Shown in pieces: positions 9,460 to 18,408 of a stretch of 64,000 nucleotides of DNA. The notes beneath the pieces were generated by a model that worked only from the letters and a program-made list of their open reading frames with translations, was not told where the DNA came from and ran no database searches. A program made the translations under genes and the position numbers. Location of the stretch: NCBI GenBank assembly GCA_022446825.1, contig JAKVBY010000034.1, positions 25,363 to 89,362 of the forward strand, read 5' to 3'. Position 1 is the first letter of the stretch; every line of letters starts with the position of its first letter. This stretch comes from Pirellulaceae bacterium (GTDB lineage Bacteria > Planctomycetota > Planctomycetia > Pirellulales > Pirellulaceae).

Positions 9460-9643
9460 TCATGTCTTATCTGACATTCCCACCGTCTTATTCGACCAGC
9501 AAAAATGGCGACAGAACGGAAATCTGGGATGCTCGCCCTGTTCCACTGCTGGGATTTCTCGATTGACCCTTTCCACATGTTTGATTTGATGCTAGTTTGC
9601 GTGATTCGAATGCAAGAGGATTCTGATACCAAGGACCTGAATC

Positions 9644-9742
9644 ATGGCCAAACCACGACGCAAACTTAAAAAAGCGAACCACGGCCGGCGTCCCGCAAAC
9701 AATCGTGCCCGTAAGGCAAAACGCAAGGCGTTGCGTACTTAA
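9644..9742 (+). CDS. very small, very basic 32-residue protein
   Basis: This ORF is 32 codons long. It opens MAKPRRKLKK and continues with Arg, Lys, Asn and Ala; 15 of 32 residues are Lys or Arg and there is no acidic residue. AAGGA (9631-9635) lies 8 bases before the ATG, which supports translation. It sits 66 bases before the fabZ-like gene on the same strand. Composition resembles small ribosomal proteins or nucleic-acid-binding peptides, but I do not recognise the family. It could be a leader peptide instead. Confidence 0.6.
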   Translation: MAKPRRKLKKANHGRRPANNRARKAKRKALRT

Positions 9743-9808
9743 GAAATCTCCTTTGAGCACGGCGGTTTTGTCATACCGGTCGTTGTTAACTCCAAAAGGA
9801 AAACGTTC

Positions 9809-10327
9809 GTGTCGACCAAGGAATTGATTGTCGATTTGTCGAAAGTCGACTTCGATAACGTCTTAGCTGATATCGAGTATATTCGGCGCGTGAATCCACA
9901 GCGACATGAGATGGAGCAGTTGACGGCAGTCGTTTTCGAAGATCTCGAAAACATGTGCTGCGTCGGTTACAAAGATATTTCAGACGACGAGTTCTGGGTG
10001 CGCGGGCACATGCCGGGTATGCCCTTAATGCCCGGTGTTGTGATGGTGGAAGCAGCCGCACAACTTTGTTGTTTTTTTGCTCAGCATCAGAATCTGTTGG
10101 GCGTTGAAATGATCGGTTTCGGGGGACTCGAAGAAGTCAGATTTCGCGACGCGGTTCTTCCAGGACAACGCCTAATTTTGATTAGTAAGCTGGAAAAACT
10201 GCGACCAAAGCGGATGATTATCAGTCGCTTTCAGGGCGTCGTTGGAGATTCCATGGTCGTTGAAGGAATCATTAAAGGCATTGCCATCCCAGTGAACCGG
10301 CTTTCCAAGGCCGAAGAGCAAGGTTAG
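9809..10327 (+). CDS. FabZ-like 3-hydroxyacyl-ACP dehydratase (hotdog fold)
   Basis: Dehydrates 3-hydroxyacyl-ACP in fatty-acid synthesis. The 172-residue protein contains GHMPGMPLMPGVVMVEAAAQ (66-85), the FabZ active-site helix with His67 and Glu81; FabZ itself usually has HFPGxPxMPG. It lacks the second hotdog domain of FabA-like fusions. The GTG start at 9809 is supported by AAAAGGA (9794-9800). trmB begins 2 bases after the stop, indicating an operon. A role in a specialised lipid pathway rather than bulk synthesis is possible. Confidence 0.88.
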   Translation: MSTKELIVDLSKVDFDNVLADIEYIRRVNPQRHEMEQLTAVVFEDLENMCCVGYKDISDDEFWVRGHMPGMPLMPGVVMVEAAAQLCCFFAQHQNLLGVEMIGFGGLEEVRFRDAVLPGQRLILISKLEKLRPKRMIISRFQGVVGDSMVVEGIIKGIAIPVNRLSKAEEQG

Positions 10328-10329
10328 TT

Positions 10330-10974
10330 ATGGGGCGTCGAGCGCTTCGTAAGATTGATCCCAACCTCGATCTTACACGTCATTTGTTTGCCGTCGAGGA
10401 ACTAGAGGAGTCCTTCGATCCACAATCGTTATTCGAACGTGATGCACCGTTAGAAATCGAAGTTGGTTGTGGTAAAGGACTTTTCTTGGAAAATGTCTCG
10501 ACCACAAGACCTGAACACAACTTCATTGGCGTCGAAATTGCCAAAAAATATGCGCGTTTTGCTGCGGCGCGGTTGGCGAAGACCAATTCGAGTAATGCAG
10601 TGATGTTCCAGGGCGATGCTTGGAGATTTGTTCGTGATTTTATCGCCGATCACACCGTAACTGGCATTCATATCTATTTTCCAGACCCCTGGTGGAAAGA
10701 ACGTCACCGCAAACGACGGATCATGAATGCTGCATTCATAAAAGACATTGAGCGAATTCTGGTATCGACTGGCCGGTTACATTTTCGCACGGATGTCAAA
10801 GAATATTTCGACTCCACAGTCGAATTAATTGCCGCGTCTTCAAAACTCACAGGACCGCAAGCAGTTCCCGAATTGACCGGCACCAACGAACTAGATGCCC
10901 TTACTCACTTTGAACGTCGCATGCGCCTGAACGATCGAGTTGTTTATCGCTCAGAATTCATTCAGCCGACGTGA
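10330..10974 (+). CDS. trmB: tRNA (guanine-N7)-methyltransferase TrmB
   Basis: Methylates G46 of tRNAs using SAM. The 214-residue protein has the SAM motif [10 protein letters not shown] (about 42-51), [13 protein letters not shown], and the diagnostic [16 protein letters not shown] segment (about 115-130). Length is normal. It starts 2 bases after the fabZ-like stop. Its 3' end overlaps the convergent purF by 17 bases. Confidence 0.95.
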   Translation: MGRRALRKIDPNLDLTRHLFAVEELEESFDPQSLFERDAPLEIEVGCGKGLFLENVSTTRPEHNFIGVEIAKKYARFAAARLAKTNSSNAVMFQGDAWRFVRDFIADHTVTGIHIYFPDPWWKERHRKRRIMNAAFIKDIERILVSTGRLHFRTDVKEYFDSTVELIAASSKLTGPQAVPELTGTNELDALTHFERRMRLNDRVVYRSEFIQPT

Positions 10975-12562
10975 ACGCTGGATGGCGTTCATACGTGCGC
11001 AACTCCGCTTCCGTTGCTGTTTTGCTTTCTTCACAAGCAATCTGATAGAGACGCTGGCCTACTTCGGTCGGATAATTGCCGGTAATGCAAGCTTGGCATA
11101 AATCTTTTTCCGGAAATCCCACCGCACGTGAAATGGACTCCACCGGCAGGTAACGCAACGAATCACACCCTAACGCCTCGGCCATTTCCGTTTGCACTTG
11201 CTGCGTTAGTGCACCACCTTTTAAGAATTTAGGTGCAAATAACTCTCGCTCCGTGGACATATCAATGCCATAAAAACACGGCGCTACAATCGGTGGACAG
11301 GCCACCCGGACATGGATTTCTTTCGCCCCACCAAGGCCTCGAATCCGATGTAGAAGCGCCTTCATCGTTGTGGAGCGAACAATGGAATCTTCGACCAGAA
11401 AAATGCGTTTTCCATCCAACACTTCAGGCAACGGCGTGTATTTGACTTCTGCTCTTTGCCGGCGTTGTGCGCCGCCCTCGATAAATGTGCGACCACTATA
11501 TCGGTTTCGGATCAACCCCTCGCGAGATGGAATACCAAGTTCAAAAGCCATCGAGTCGGCTGCCGCTTTGCTTGTATCAGGCACAGGCACAACAATGGTA
11601 TTCTCGTCTAAGGGAACGGTTCCCTCAGCAACTTCGAGCTTTGCCAATTCCACGCCCAGTGCAGTCCGAGACAAGTAGACACTACGACTATCGAGAGTAC
11701 TGGCAACATTCGCAAAGTAAATCCATTCAAAAAAGCAGTGTGCACGCCGCTGGATGGGGGCATACTGCTGAATATCAAACTTACCATTTTCAATGGTAAT
11801 AGCGCTACCAGGCGGAAGTGATTTGATATTCTCCGGTTGAAATCCTAGATTCAACAAAGCAACGCTTTCACTTGCTGCTGCGAATAACGGTCCTTCTTTG
11901 GCATAGCAAACCGGTTTTATTCCCAAGGGATCACGCGCTACAAGCATATCACCAAGCGCGTTCAAAAAAACAATGCTATAGGCTCCATCGAACCTCTCAC
12001 TGATCGACCGCATCATCTCTACCAACGGCGGGCGCCGATCACCCGAAAGTTCACGGCTGATCTCGTGCATAATAATTTCTGTATCGGTTTCTCGTGCAAG
12101 ATGGTGATCATCATCGCTCAACAACTTATCTCGTAATTGTTGGTAATTGGCTAATTGGCCATTAAAGCCAAAACTGAACCATTTGTGTTTCTGCAAATGA
12201 TGGCGTTCAAAGGGTTGCGCGTAACTGCGGTCATCGCGCCCGCAGGTTGCATAACGCACATGCCCGATTGCAGCAGCCCCAGAATATTCCCGCATCAACG
12301 CTTCACATTTTTGCCGATGTGAAAGCCGAAATACCTCGGAAACAGATCCAATATCCTTATGCGTATCAATCAATTGATCGCGACTCTGATTGAACGATGT
12401 AATGCCTGCTGCCAACTGGCCTCGATTTTGAATATCTTGCAACATCCTCGGTAACAGTCGCGACGCCTGCTCTGCCCCCAATCCTCCACAAAGTGGGCTC
12501 TCATTCTCACTTGGTAAATGGTAAACCGCAGCAATACCACATTCATGATTGAGCTGACTCAT
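10958..12562 (-). CDS. purF: amidophosphoribosyltransferase PurF
   Basis: First committed enzyme of purine synthesis: PRPP plus glutamine to phosphoribosylamine. With the ATG at 12562 the protein has 534 residues and begins [15 protein letters not shown]; Cys8 after a short propeptide is the expected Ntn nucleophile. The C-terminal PRPP domain has [18 protein letters not shown] and [27 protein letters not shown] resembles the cysteine region that carries the Fe-S cluster in the Bacillus-type enzyme. A TTG at 12601 would add 13 residues and is less likely. Confidence 0.93.
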   Translation of the reverse strand: MSQLNHECGIAAVYHLPSENESPLCGGLGAEQASRLLPRMLQDIQNRGQLAAGITSFNQSRDQLIDTHKDIGSVSEVFRLSHRQKCEALMREYSGAAAIGHVRYATCGRDDRSYAQPFERHHLQKHKWFSFGFNGQLANYQQLRDKLLSDDDHHLARETDTEIIMHEISRELSGDRRPPLVEMMRSISERFDGAYSIVFLNALGDMLVARDPLGIKPVCYAKEGPLFAAASESVALLNLGFQPENIKSLPPGSAITIENGKFDIQQYAPIQRRAHCFFEWIYFANVASTLDSRSVYLSRTALGVELAKLEVAEGTVPLDENTIVVPVPDTSKAAADSMAFELGIPSREGLIRNRYSGRTFIEGGAQRRQRAEVKYTPLPEVLDGKRIFLVEDSIVRSTTMKALLHRIRGLGGAKEIHVRVACPPIVAPCFYGIDMSTERELFAPKFLKGGALTQQVQTEMAEALGCDSLRYLPVESISRAVGFPEKDLCQACITGNYPTEVGQRLYQIACEESKTATEAELRTYERHPAFTSAE

Positions 12563-12853
12563 CGAAGCAAAGGCGACATCGTGTCGCCCCCCCTGTTGCA
12601 AGAAAGCGAAAAGAAAAATTAAACGCTAAAAGACTTCGGAACTTGGTTGCCGAAAAACCGACCGTTTCTAACAAGTGACCTAGAGGCCACAGCAGCACAT
12701 TTCTAGTTATTCTAGAAGTGGACCCTACTTTTCTCAAGCGACCGTGTTGTGATTTACAGATTCAGCGGCTAATTTCAAACACAGGCGTATTGCCTCTCGG
12801 GGCCACGCTAATGTATCCCCGACAGCACCTCAACGCAGCGCAATCCGAGAACG

Positions 12854-14002
12854 ATGGCCGATCTTTTACGACAGGAAATTGCGACTACGGCGAAAACAAT
12901 CGTGGTGAAAGTGGGTACGCGCGTCCTTTCCTGCCAGGATGGAACGCTGAATGAAACTCGAATCCACGAATTAGCCGGCGAATTAAGCCGTGTGAGCGAA
13001 TTGGGTCGGCGCGTCGTGTTGGTGAGTTCCGGAGCCGTCGGCGCAGGAATGAGCCGGTTAGGACTAGCTAAAAGGCCAACGGATCTCGCTGTACTACAAG
13101 CAGTGGCTGCAATTGGGCAGACAAATCTTGTCGAAGCTTATGACCGCACCTTCAAAAAGCATGGTCGACACGCCGCTCAGGTTTTATTGACCACCGACGA
13201 CCTCGACGATCGCGCACGTTATCTGAATGTACGCCATACGTTACTTCGATTGCTGAATTTTGGAGCAATTCCCGTTATTAATGAGAACGACACTGTGGCC
13301 GTCGACGAATTAATGACGACCTTCGGTGACAACGATCGTCTGGCGGCCATGGTTGCCAATCTCCTGGGGGCCGAATTATTGGTAATCCTTTCAGACGTGG
13401 ATGGTGTCTATGACGGACACCCTCAAGACGGAGGGACTAGGTTGATTTCGACAGTCACTAAGTTAGATACAACGATTCAGACTTATGTCCGTGACGAACA
13501 AAACGGTGTCAGTAAAGGAGGCATGGCAAGCAAATTGGAGGCTGCCAGAATTGTCACGACTGCTGGAGAAAATGTGGTTATCGCCAGTGGTCGCGAACCT
13601 GGCGTTCTTGAACAAATCCTCGACGGTGCTGTGATTGGCACCTTGGTTGTCGCTCAGGGAAAGTCGGTTAGTTCACGAAAACGTTGGTTAGGATTTTCTG
13701 CTCTGCCACGGGGCCGCATTACACTTGACGATGGCGCACGCGATGCGATTCTCGGTCAAGGCAGCAGCCTGCTAGCGATTGGCATTGTTCGCACCGAAGG
13801 AGAGTTCAAAAAGGGAGACGTGGTTTCACTATTCGATAGAGATGATACGGAAATCGCGCGTGGCCTGACGAATTATGACAATCAGGAAATCCGACAAATT
13901 AAAGGCCTTCGTTCTAACGAAATCGCAAATATCTTAGGGCATCTGCCGTACGAAGAAGTTATCCATCGCGACAACCTATTCGATCTCTCCGGCGGAGCCT
14001 AA
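12854..14002 (+). CDS. proB: glutamate 5-kinase ProB with PUA domain
   Basis: Phosphorylates glutamate in proline synthesis. The 382-residue protein has an amino-acid-kinase domain (about 1-260) with IVVKVGTRVLS, SSGAVGAGMSRLGL and ENDTVAVDE, followed by a PUA domain (about 285-365) with LPRGRITLDDGARDAI. proA is not adjacent. The upstream 290 bases to purF hold no gene. Length and motifs match the two-domain form. Confidence 0.95.
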   Translation: MADLLRQEIATTAKTIVVKVGTRVLSCQDGTLNETRIHELAGELSRVSELGRRVVLVSSGAVGAGMSRLGLAKRPTDLAVLQAVAAIGQTNLVEAYDRTFKKHGRHAAQVLLTTDDLDDRARYLNVRHTLLRLLNFGAIPVINENDTVAVDELMTTFGDNDRLAAMVANLLGAELLVILSDVDGVYDGHPQDGGTRLISTVTKLDTTIQTYVRDEQNGVSKGGMASKLEAARIVTTAGENVVIASGREPGVLEQILDGAVIGTLVVAQGKSVSSRKRWLGFSALPRGRITLDDGARDAILGQGSSLLAIGIVRTEGEFKKGDVVSLFDRDDTEIARGLTNYDNQEIRQIKGLRSNEIANILGHLPYEEVIHRDNLFDLSGGA

Positions 14003-14476
14003 ATCGAACCTCAAACTTATGTTCATCACCAGCAAAACAGAGGCTTTCGCATCAATGCCGCCTGTCCAGGACTACATACCACACGTCCGAGAGCCCTCCA
14101 TATCCTACAAATCACCGGGCGCAGCACAGCATGGCGATTTCTAACAAGAGGGCAGGCTTACCTCCCACTTTCCTCTGCAATGACCATAGGGCAAGTCCAT
14201 TCCTTTACACTACGGCCACAGTGACCTAGCGAAATGACGGCAAGCAGCGTCCCGGTTCCACAAACGGCAGCGACAATCCAGATCACGAGACAATCTGCGA
14301 ACCATCAAGCAATCTGACGGGCGATAGAAATTCCTCCCAAGTGACTTTGCCTAAGTCACACCCTGCAGTCCAGAAACCCCTCTGTCTTTCACTGAATCAA
14401 CAGCCTGATCGCGATTTCTTACAATAATTCTCAGCCGAAGTAAGCACCGAGACAGCAAAAACAATCCTGCTCAGCA
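14003..14476. other. gene-poor gap
   Basis: Between convergent proB and nagB. I see no coding frame, RNA or clear terminator in it. Confidence 0.5.
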
Positions 14477-15262
14477 TCAAGCTGTAGACGGTGCATGGGA
14501 TCGCTTCTGTTGCACCCACTCGTAATAAGCGACCTGCTCAAGTTGACTGGCCGCCGCTCGATCCACAATCATCAACACATGTTCGTGCATCTGTAACGCA
14601 CTGGCGCTACACATGCTCGTGATCGGTCCCTCAATGGCCTGAGCAATTGGCCCAGCTTTCTGTTCACCTGTCGCCAGCAAGATGACCTTTCGTGCCTCGA
14701 GAATCGTCCCCACACCCATCGTAATCGCGAACTCCGGCACTTGCTCCGGTCGATCAAAAAAACGCGAGTTATCTTCAATCGTCGAACGTGCCAGTGTCTT
14801 GACACGAGTCCGAGACGCTAAAGAACTACCCGGCTCATTGAACGCAATATGACCGTCACTGCCAATACCCAAGATTTGTAGATCAATGCCTCCGGAGGCA
14901 GCAATTTTTTGCTCATACTCACGACAAAAGGCTCGGCAGTCGTTGGGGATTCCAGCAGGCAGATGAATATTTTCTGGTGCGACATTGATGTGATCGAAAA
15001 GATTCTGTCGCATAAAGAAATGGTAACTTTGGGGATGCGCTGCGGGCAGTCCCACATATTCATCGAGGTTGAAGGTAGTAACTGAGGAAAAATCAAGTTC
15101 CTTTTGCTCGTACCTGCGAATTAATTCAGCATACAGCCCTAACGGTGTGGAACCGGTCGCCAGCCCAAGTACTGCCGACGGTTTCTCTGCGATCACACGC
15201 GCTACTTCATCTGCTGCGGCTTGGCTCACCTCAGCGTACGATTCTTTAACAATAACTTCCAT
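14477..15262 (-). CDS. nagB: glucosamine-6-phosphate deaminase NagB
   Basis: Converts glucosamine-6-phosphate to fructose-6-phosphate and ammonia. The 261-residue protein has GLATGSTPLGLY, FNLDEYVGLP and GIGSDGHIAFNEPGSS with the classical Asp, His and Glu of NagB, so it is the best candidate for a standard deaminase among the three paralogues here. ATG 15262 is preferred over an in-frame GTG at 15271. It is divergent from the NagB/PIG-L fusion with about 235 bases between, suggesting co-regulation. Confidence 0.92.
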   Translation of the reverse strand: MEVIVKESYAEVSQAAADEVARVIAEKPSAVLGLATGSTPLGLYAELIRRYEQKELDFSSVTTFNLDEYVGLPAAHPQSYHFFMRQNLFDHINVAPENIHLPAGIPNDCRAFCREYEQKIAASGGIDLQILGIGSDGHIAFNEPGSSLASRTRVKTLARSTIEDNSRFFDRPEQVPEFAITMGVGTILEARKVILLATGEQKAGPIAQAIEGPITSMCSASALQMHEHVLMIVDRAAASQLEQVAYYEWVQQKRSHAPSTA

Positions 15263-15496
15263 GAGCTTCACTCAAAAATACAAACCTGGATTTGAAGGCG
15301 TGGGAAAGTCTCCCGTGACTCGCTCATGGTGTCAACCATCCACCCTGCCAAACCATCAGAGTCAGGTGACCAGCGCAATCCGGTACCGTCCTCAAGATTT
15401 CACCATCACACCGTCGCGGCATAGCAAGCTATTTGCAATAATACAGCGAATGCACTGTTTAAAGCCCTGCACCGCACGCACACCAGCTTACGAATC

Positions 15497-17383
15497 ATGA
15501 TCAACGAAACATCTCACTCGGCATGGCAACCTCCGGGCACACGAATGCCTTGCCATGTCTTCGACAACAGTACGGATCTTTCCAGCCATGTGGCACAGAT
15601 CATTGCGAGTACGATTCGAGAGCAGAATACGATAGGGGAGTACGCGGTCCTGGCGTTACCCACAGGCTCTACGCCGGTTGGTGTTTATCGCGAACTAATC
15701 CGCATGCACCAGGAGGAACAACTTGACTTTTCGCAAGTCAAATCGTTTAACCTGGATGAATACTATGCAGTCGATCGCAACACACTACAAAGTTATTTCC
15801 GCTGGATGCACGAACACTTTTTCAACCACATCAACATATCTAAAGACAACATTTTCGTCCCCGACGGAATGATTTCCTCGGACCGTGTTGATGACCATTG
15901 CCGCGATTACGAAAGTGAAATTAAATCTGCTGGAGGAATTGATGTCGCCTTGTTGGGAATTGGTGGCAACGGCCATATCGGGTTCAACGAACCATTTAGT
16001 ATTCCCCATAGCCGAACACGTCTCTGCATGCTTGATCCAATCACCCGTCGTGCTGCGGCGAGCGATTTCTTTGGTGAAGAAAACGTCCCGACACAAGCGA
16101 TCACAATGGGCGTCGGGACGATTCTCGAAGCTCGGAAAATTCTACTGCTCGCATTCGGAGAGCACAAAGCGCGGATTGTTTGCGAAACGGCAGAAGGCCC
16201 CGTGACTAATCGTGTTCCCGCAAGTCTCCTGCAGGAACACGATGACGCAATGATTCTTCTGGATGGAGCTGCCGCAAGCGACTTAACAGGATGCTCAACC
16301 CCCTGGGTCACTTCCGACATTCAATGGAACACAGAATTGATTAAACGCGCCGTTTTATGGCTGTCGGAACAAACTGGAAAGGCCTTGCTTAAACTCGACG
16401 ATGACGATTTCCGAAATCACAACCTCCACCGCCTCGTGCGTCATGAAGGACCAGCATCTCGCTTTGCGCACCGGGTATTTCGCTGGATGATGGAAACCAT
16501 TGAATACCATCCTGGGGGAAAAGAACCGAAAAAGACGCTCTGCTTCAGTCCACACCCGGACGATGATGTCATCAGCATGGGTGGCACACTGATACGATTG
16601 TGCGAAGACGGCCACGAAGCACACGTGGCTTATATGACCAGTGGGAATATCGCAGTCTTTGATCATGACGCATTGCGAATCGCCGATTTAGTAACAGAAT
16701 ACAACCGCTTGTTCGGAATTGATGAGGAGCGGTCAAATGCAGTCGAAGCATCTGTTGCTGACTCCCTGGACCACAAAACCACTGGGCAAATGGACACCAA
16801 CGCCGTCCTGAAGATCAAGGGACTGATTCGCTGGAGCGAAGCGAAAGCAGCGGCTGTCAAAGTCGGTTGTTGTGAAGAAAACCTGCATTTCTTAGATTTG
16901 CCGTTCTATCGAACCGGAACCATCGCCAAGCATCCTATAGGAGTCGAGGACATCCGGATTGTGCGCGAGTTAATTGAACAAGTTAATCCGCAACAGGTTT
17001 ACGTCGCCGGCGATCTATCGGACCCGCACGGCACGCATCGCATGTGCGCTGAGGCAATCTTCCGAGCCTTGCAAGAAATCGAACGCGACACGGGTTCTCG
17101 ACCGGAGGTACTGCTTTACCGTGGCGCCTGGCAAGAGTATGCCCTACATGAAATTGAAATTGCTGTACCGTTAAGTCCAAGTGATCTAGAACGGAAGAAA
17201 AAAGCCATTTTCATGCATGAGAGCCAAAAAGACGAAGCTCTCTTTCCCGGCACTGATCCGCGCGAGTTCTGGGAACGCGCTGAAGATCGCAACAAAGGTA
17301 CGGCCGACAAATACAACCAACTAGGCTTGCCTGAGTATTACGCTATGGAGGCGTTCGTGCGCTGGAACGGCCTTCCCATCTAA
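15497..17383 (+). CDS. NagB-like deaminase fused to a PIG-L/LmbE deacetylase domain
   Basis: This 628-residue protein has two enzymes in one chain. Residues about 20-290 are NagB-like: LPTGSTPVGVY (54-64), FNLDEYY (84-90) and GIGGNGHIGFNEP (154-166), where Asp of the classical GSDGH is Asn. Residues about 340-625 are a PIG-L/LmbE deacetylase with SPHPDDDV (351-358; family consensus PHPDDE) and later HGTHRMCAEAI, which supplies a zinc histidine. PIG-L enzymes remove N-acetyl groups from GlcNAc derivatives, so the chain could deacetylate and then deaminate amino sugars. Similar fusions are known in other bacteria. It is divergent from nagB. Confidence 0.9.
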   Translation: MINETSHSAWQPPGTRMPCHVFDNSTDLSSHVAQIIASTIREQNTIGEYAVLALPTGSTPVGVYRELIRMHQEEQLDFSQVKSFNLDEYYAVDRNTLQSYFRWMHEHFFNHINISKDNIFVPDGMISSDRVDDHCRDYESEIKSAGGIDVALLGIGGNGHIGFNEPFSIPHSRTRLCMLDPITRRAAASDFFGEENVPTQAITMGVGTILEARKILLLAFGEHKARIVCETAEGPVTNRVPASLLQEHDDAMILLDGAAASDLTGCSTPWVTSDIQWNTELIKRAVLWLSEQTGKALLKLDDDDFRNHNLHRLVRHEGPASRFAHRVFRWMMETIEYHPGGKEPKKTLCFSPHPDDDVISMGGTLIRLCEDGHEAHVAYMTSGNIAVFDHDALRIADLVTEYNRLFGIDEERSNAVEASVADSLDHKTTGQMDTNAVLKIKGLIRWSEAKAAAVKVGCCEENLHFLDLPFYRTGTIAKHPIGVEDIRIVRELIEQVNPQQVYVAGDLSDPHGTHRMCAEAIFRALQEIERDTGSRPEVLLYRGAWQEYALHEIEIAVPLSPSDLERKKKAIFMHESQKDEALFPGTDPREFWERAEDRNKGTADKYNQLGLPEYYAMEAFVRWNGLPI

Positions 17384-17798
17384 AACGACAAATTTCTACT
17401 ACTCAGTGGGCATCTTGCCTAGCACAAATCAAGCCGTAGCTTTCGAGCAGATGAGCGTCGCAGTTCACACAACGGTACACGACAGCCATTACTCTGCAGC
17501 TGACCTGCCGTTACCAGCGCAACGCAGGCCGAACATTATTTGCAGCCTTTCAAATGATGGGGATCCCTTGATCCGTGGCCTGCATCTTTTCCGTAGTGTA
17601 CAAACGCTATTAATGCTGTACAATTGTATATGGTTCAATAGTCAAGCTAAAGCAGCTGCTAGAGACTGTGTCCTCGTGTCACACTGTGTCCTCGGTTATT
17701 CGCCACGTTATTCGCCACGCACAGCGTCCGCGTCTCACACAGGCCGGCGTTTCCAGTTGCTCGACGCCCCTATGCACCCTTAAAAGAGAACCGTGAAC
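17384..17798. other. lexA upstream region with palindromes and tandem repeats
   Basis: No gene is supported. It contains GTACA at 17598-17602 and TGTAC at 17617-17621 as inverted arms, the palindrome TACAATTGTA at 17619-17628, a 12-base direct repeat ACTGTGTCCTCG at 17665-17676 and 17683-17694, and a tandem 12-base repeat GTTATTCGCCAC at 17695-17706 and 17707-17718. Confidence 0.6.
17619..17628. promoter_or_regulatory. candidate LexA operator (palindrome TACAATTGTA)
   Basis: A perfect 10-base palindrome 170 bases before lexA, next to inverted GTACA/TGTAC arms. LexA usually represses its own gene, so this is a reasonable candidate. It matches neither the E. coli nor the Bacillus consensus, so the assignment is only inferred. 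Confidence 0.3.
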
Positions 17799-18404
17799 AT
17801 GTCGAGTCTCGACCGCCTAACAAAAAGACAACGCGACGTATACGACTTAATACGGGACAAAATCACAAATCGTGGCTATGGACCTACAGTGCGAGAGATT
17901 GGTGCACACTTTGAAATTAGTTCCCCCAATGGTGTGATGTGCCACTTAAAAGCGTTAGAAAAAAAAGGGCTGATTCGTCGAAGTCCGAACAAGTCGCGAG
18001 CCATTGAATTGACACAGCCATGGACCGAAGACGAAAAAGGCTTGCCTTACGTTGGCACCGTCGCCGCAGGAATGACTAATTTAGCGTTTGAGCAATCGGA
18101 TCAGATCGATTTTGGTGACCTCTTTTCGAAGCCCGATACTTTCGTACTACGCGTTAGCGGCGACTCGATGATCGAAGCTCAGATTGCCGATGGCGACTAT
18201 GTGGTGATTAATCGACAACAAAATGCTCAGGCCGGCGATATTGTCGTTGCTCAGACGGAGGCAGGTGAAGCCACTTTAAAATTCTGGTTTCCAGAAAAAA
18301 ATCGTATTCGCCTTCAACCAGCAAACTCCACAATGCAACCTATCTACGTTAACGAGGCTGCTGTACTAGGTGTCCTGACAGGAGTTGTACGAAATTTAGG
18401 CTGA
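17799..18404 (+). CDS. lexA: LexA SOS repressor
   Basis: Represses DNA-damage genes and self-cleaves with RecA. The 201-residue protein has an N-terminal winged helix (LTKRQRDVYDLI, YGPTVREIGAHFEISSPNGV), the cleavage site Ala90-Gly91 in TVAAGM, the catalytic Ser123 in SGDSMIE and Lys161 in ATLKFW. All key residues are present. ATG 17799 with AAAAGAGA about 9 bases upstream is preferred to GTG 17793. The stop lies in a palindrome shared with the convergent response-regulator gene. Confidence 0.96.
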   Translation: MSSLDRLTKRQRDVYDLIRDKITNRGYGPTVREIGAHFEISSPNGVMCHLKALEKKGLIRRSPNKSRAIELTQPWTEDEKGLPYVGTVAAGMTNLAFEQSDQIDFGDLFSKPDTFVLRVSGDSMIEAQIADGDYVVINRQQNAQAGDIVVAQTEAGEATLKFWFPEKNRIRLQPANSTMQPIYVNEAAVLGVLTGVVRNLG

Positions 18405-18408
18405 AGCT

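Noticed and set aside
17665-17718. short CRISPR-like array
   Set aside because: Only two copies each of two 12-base repeats, with no spacers of uniform length and no cas genes.
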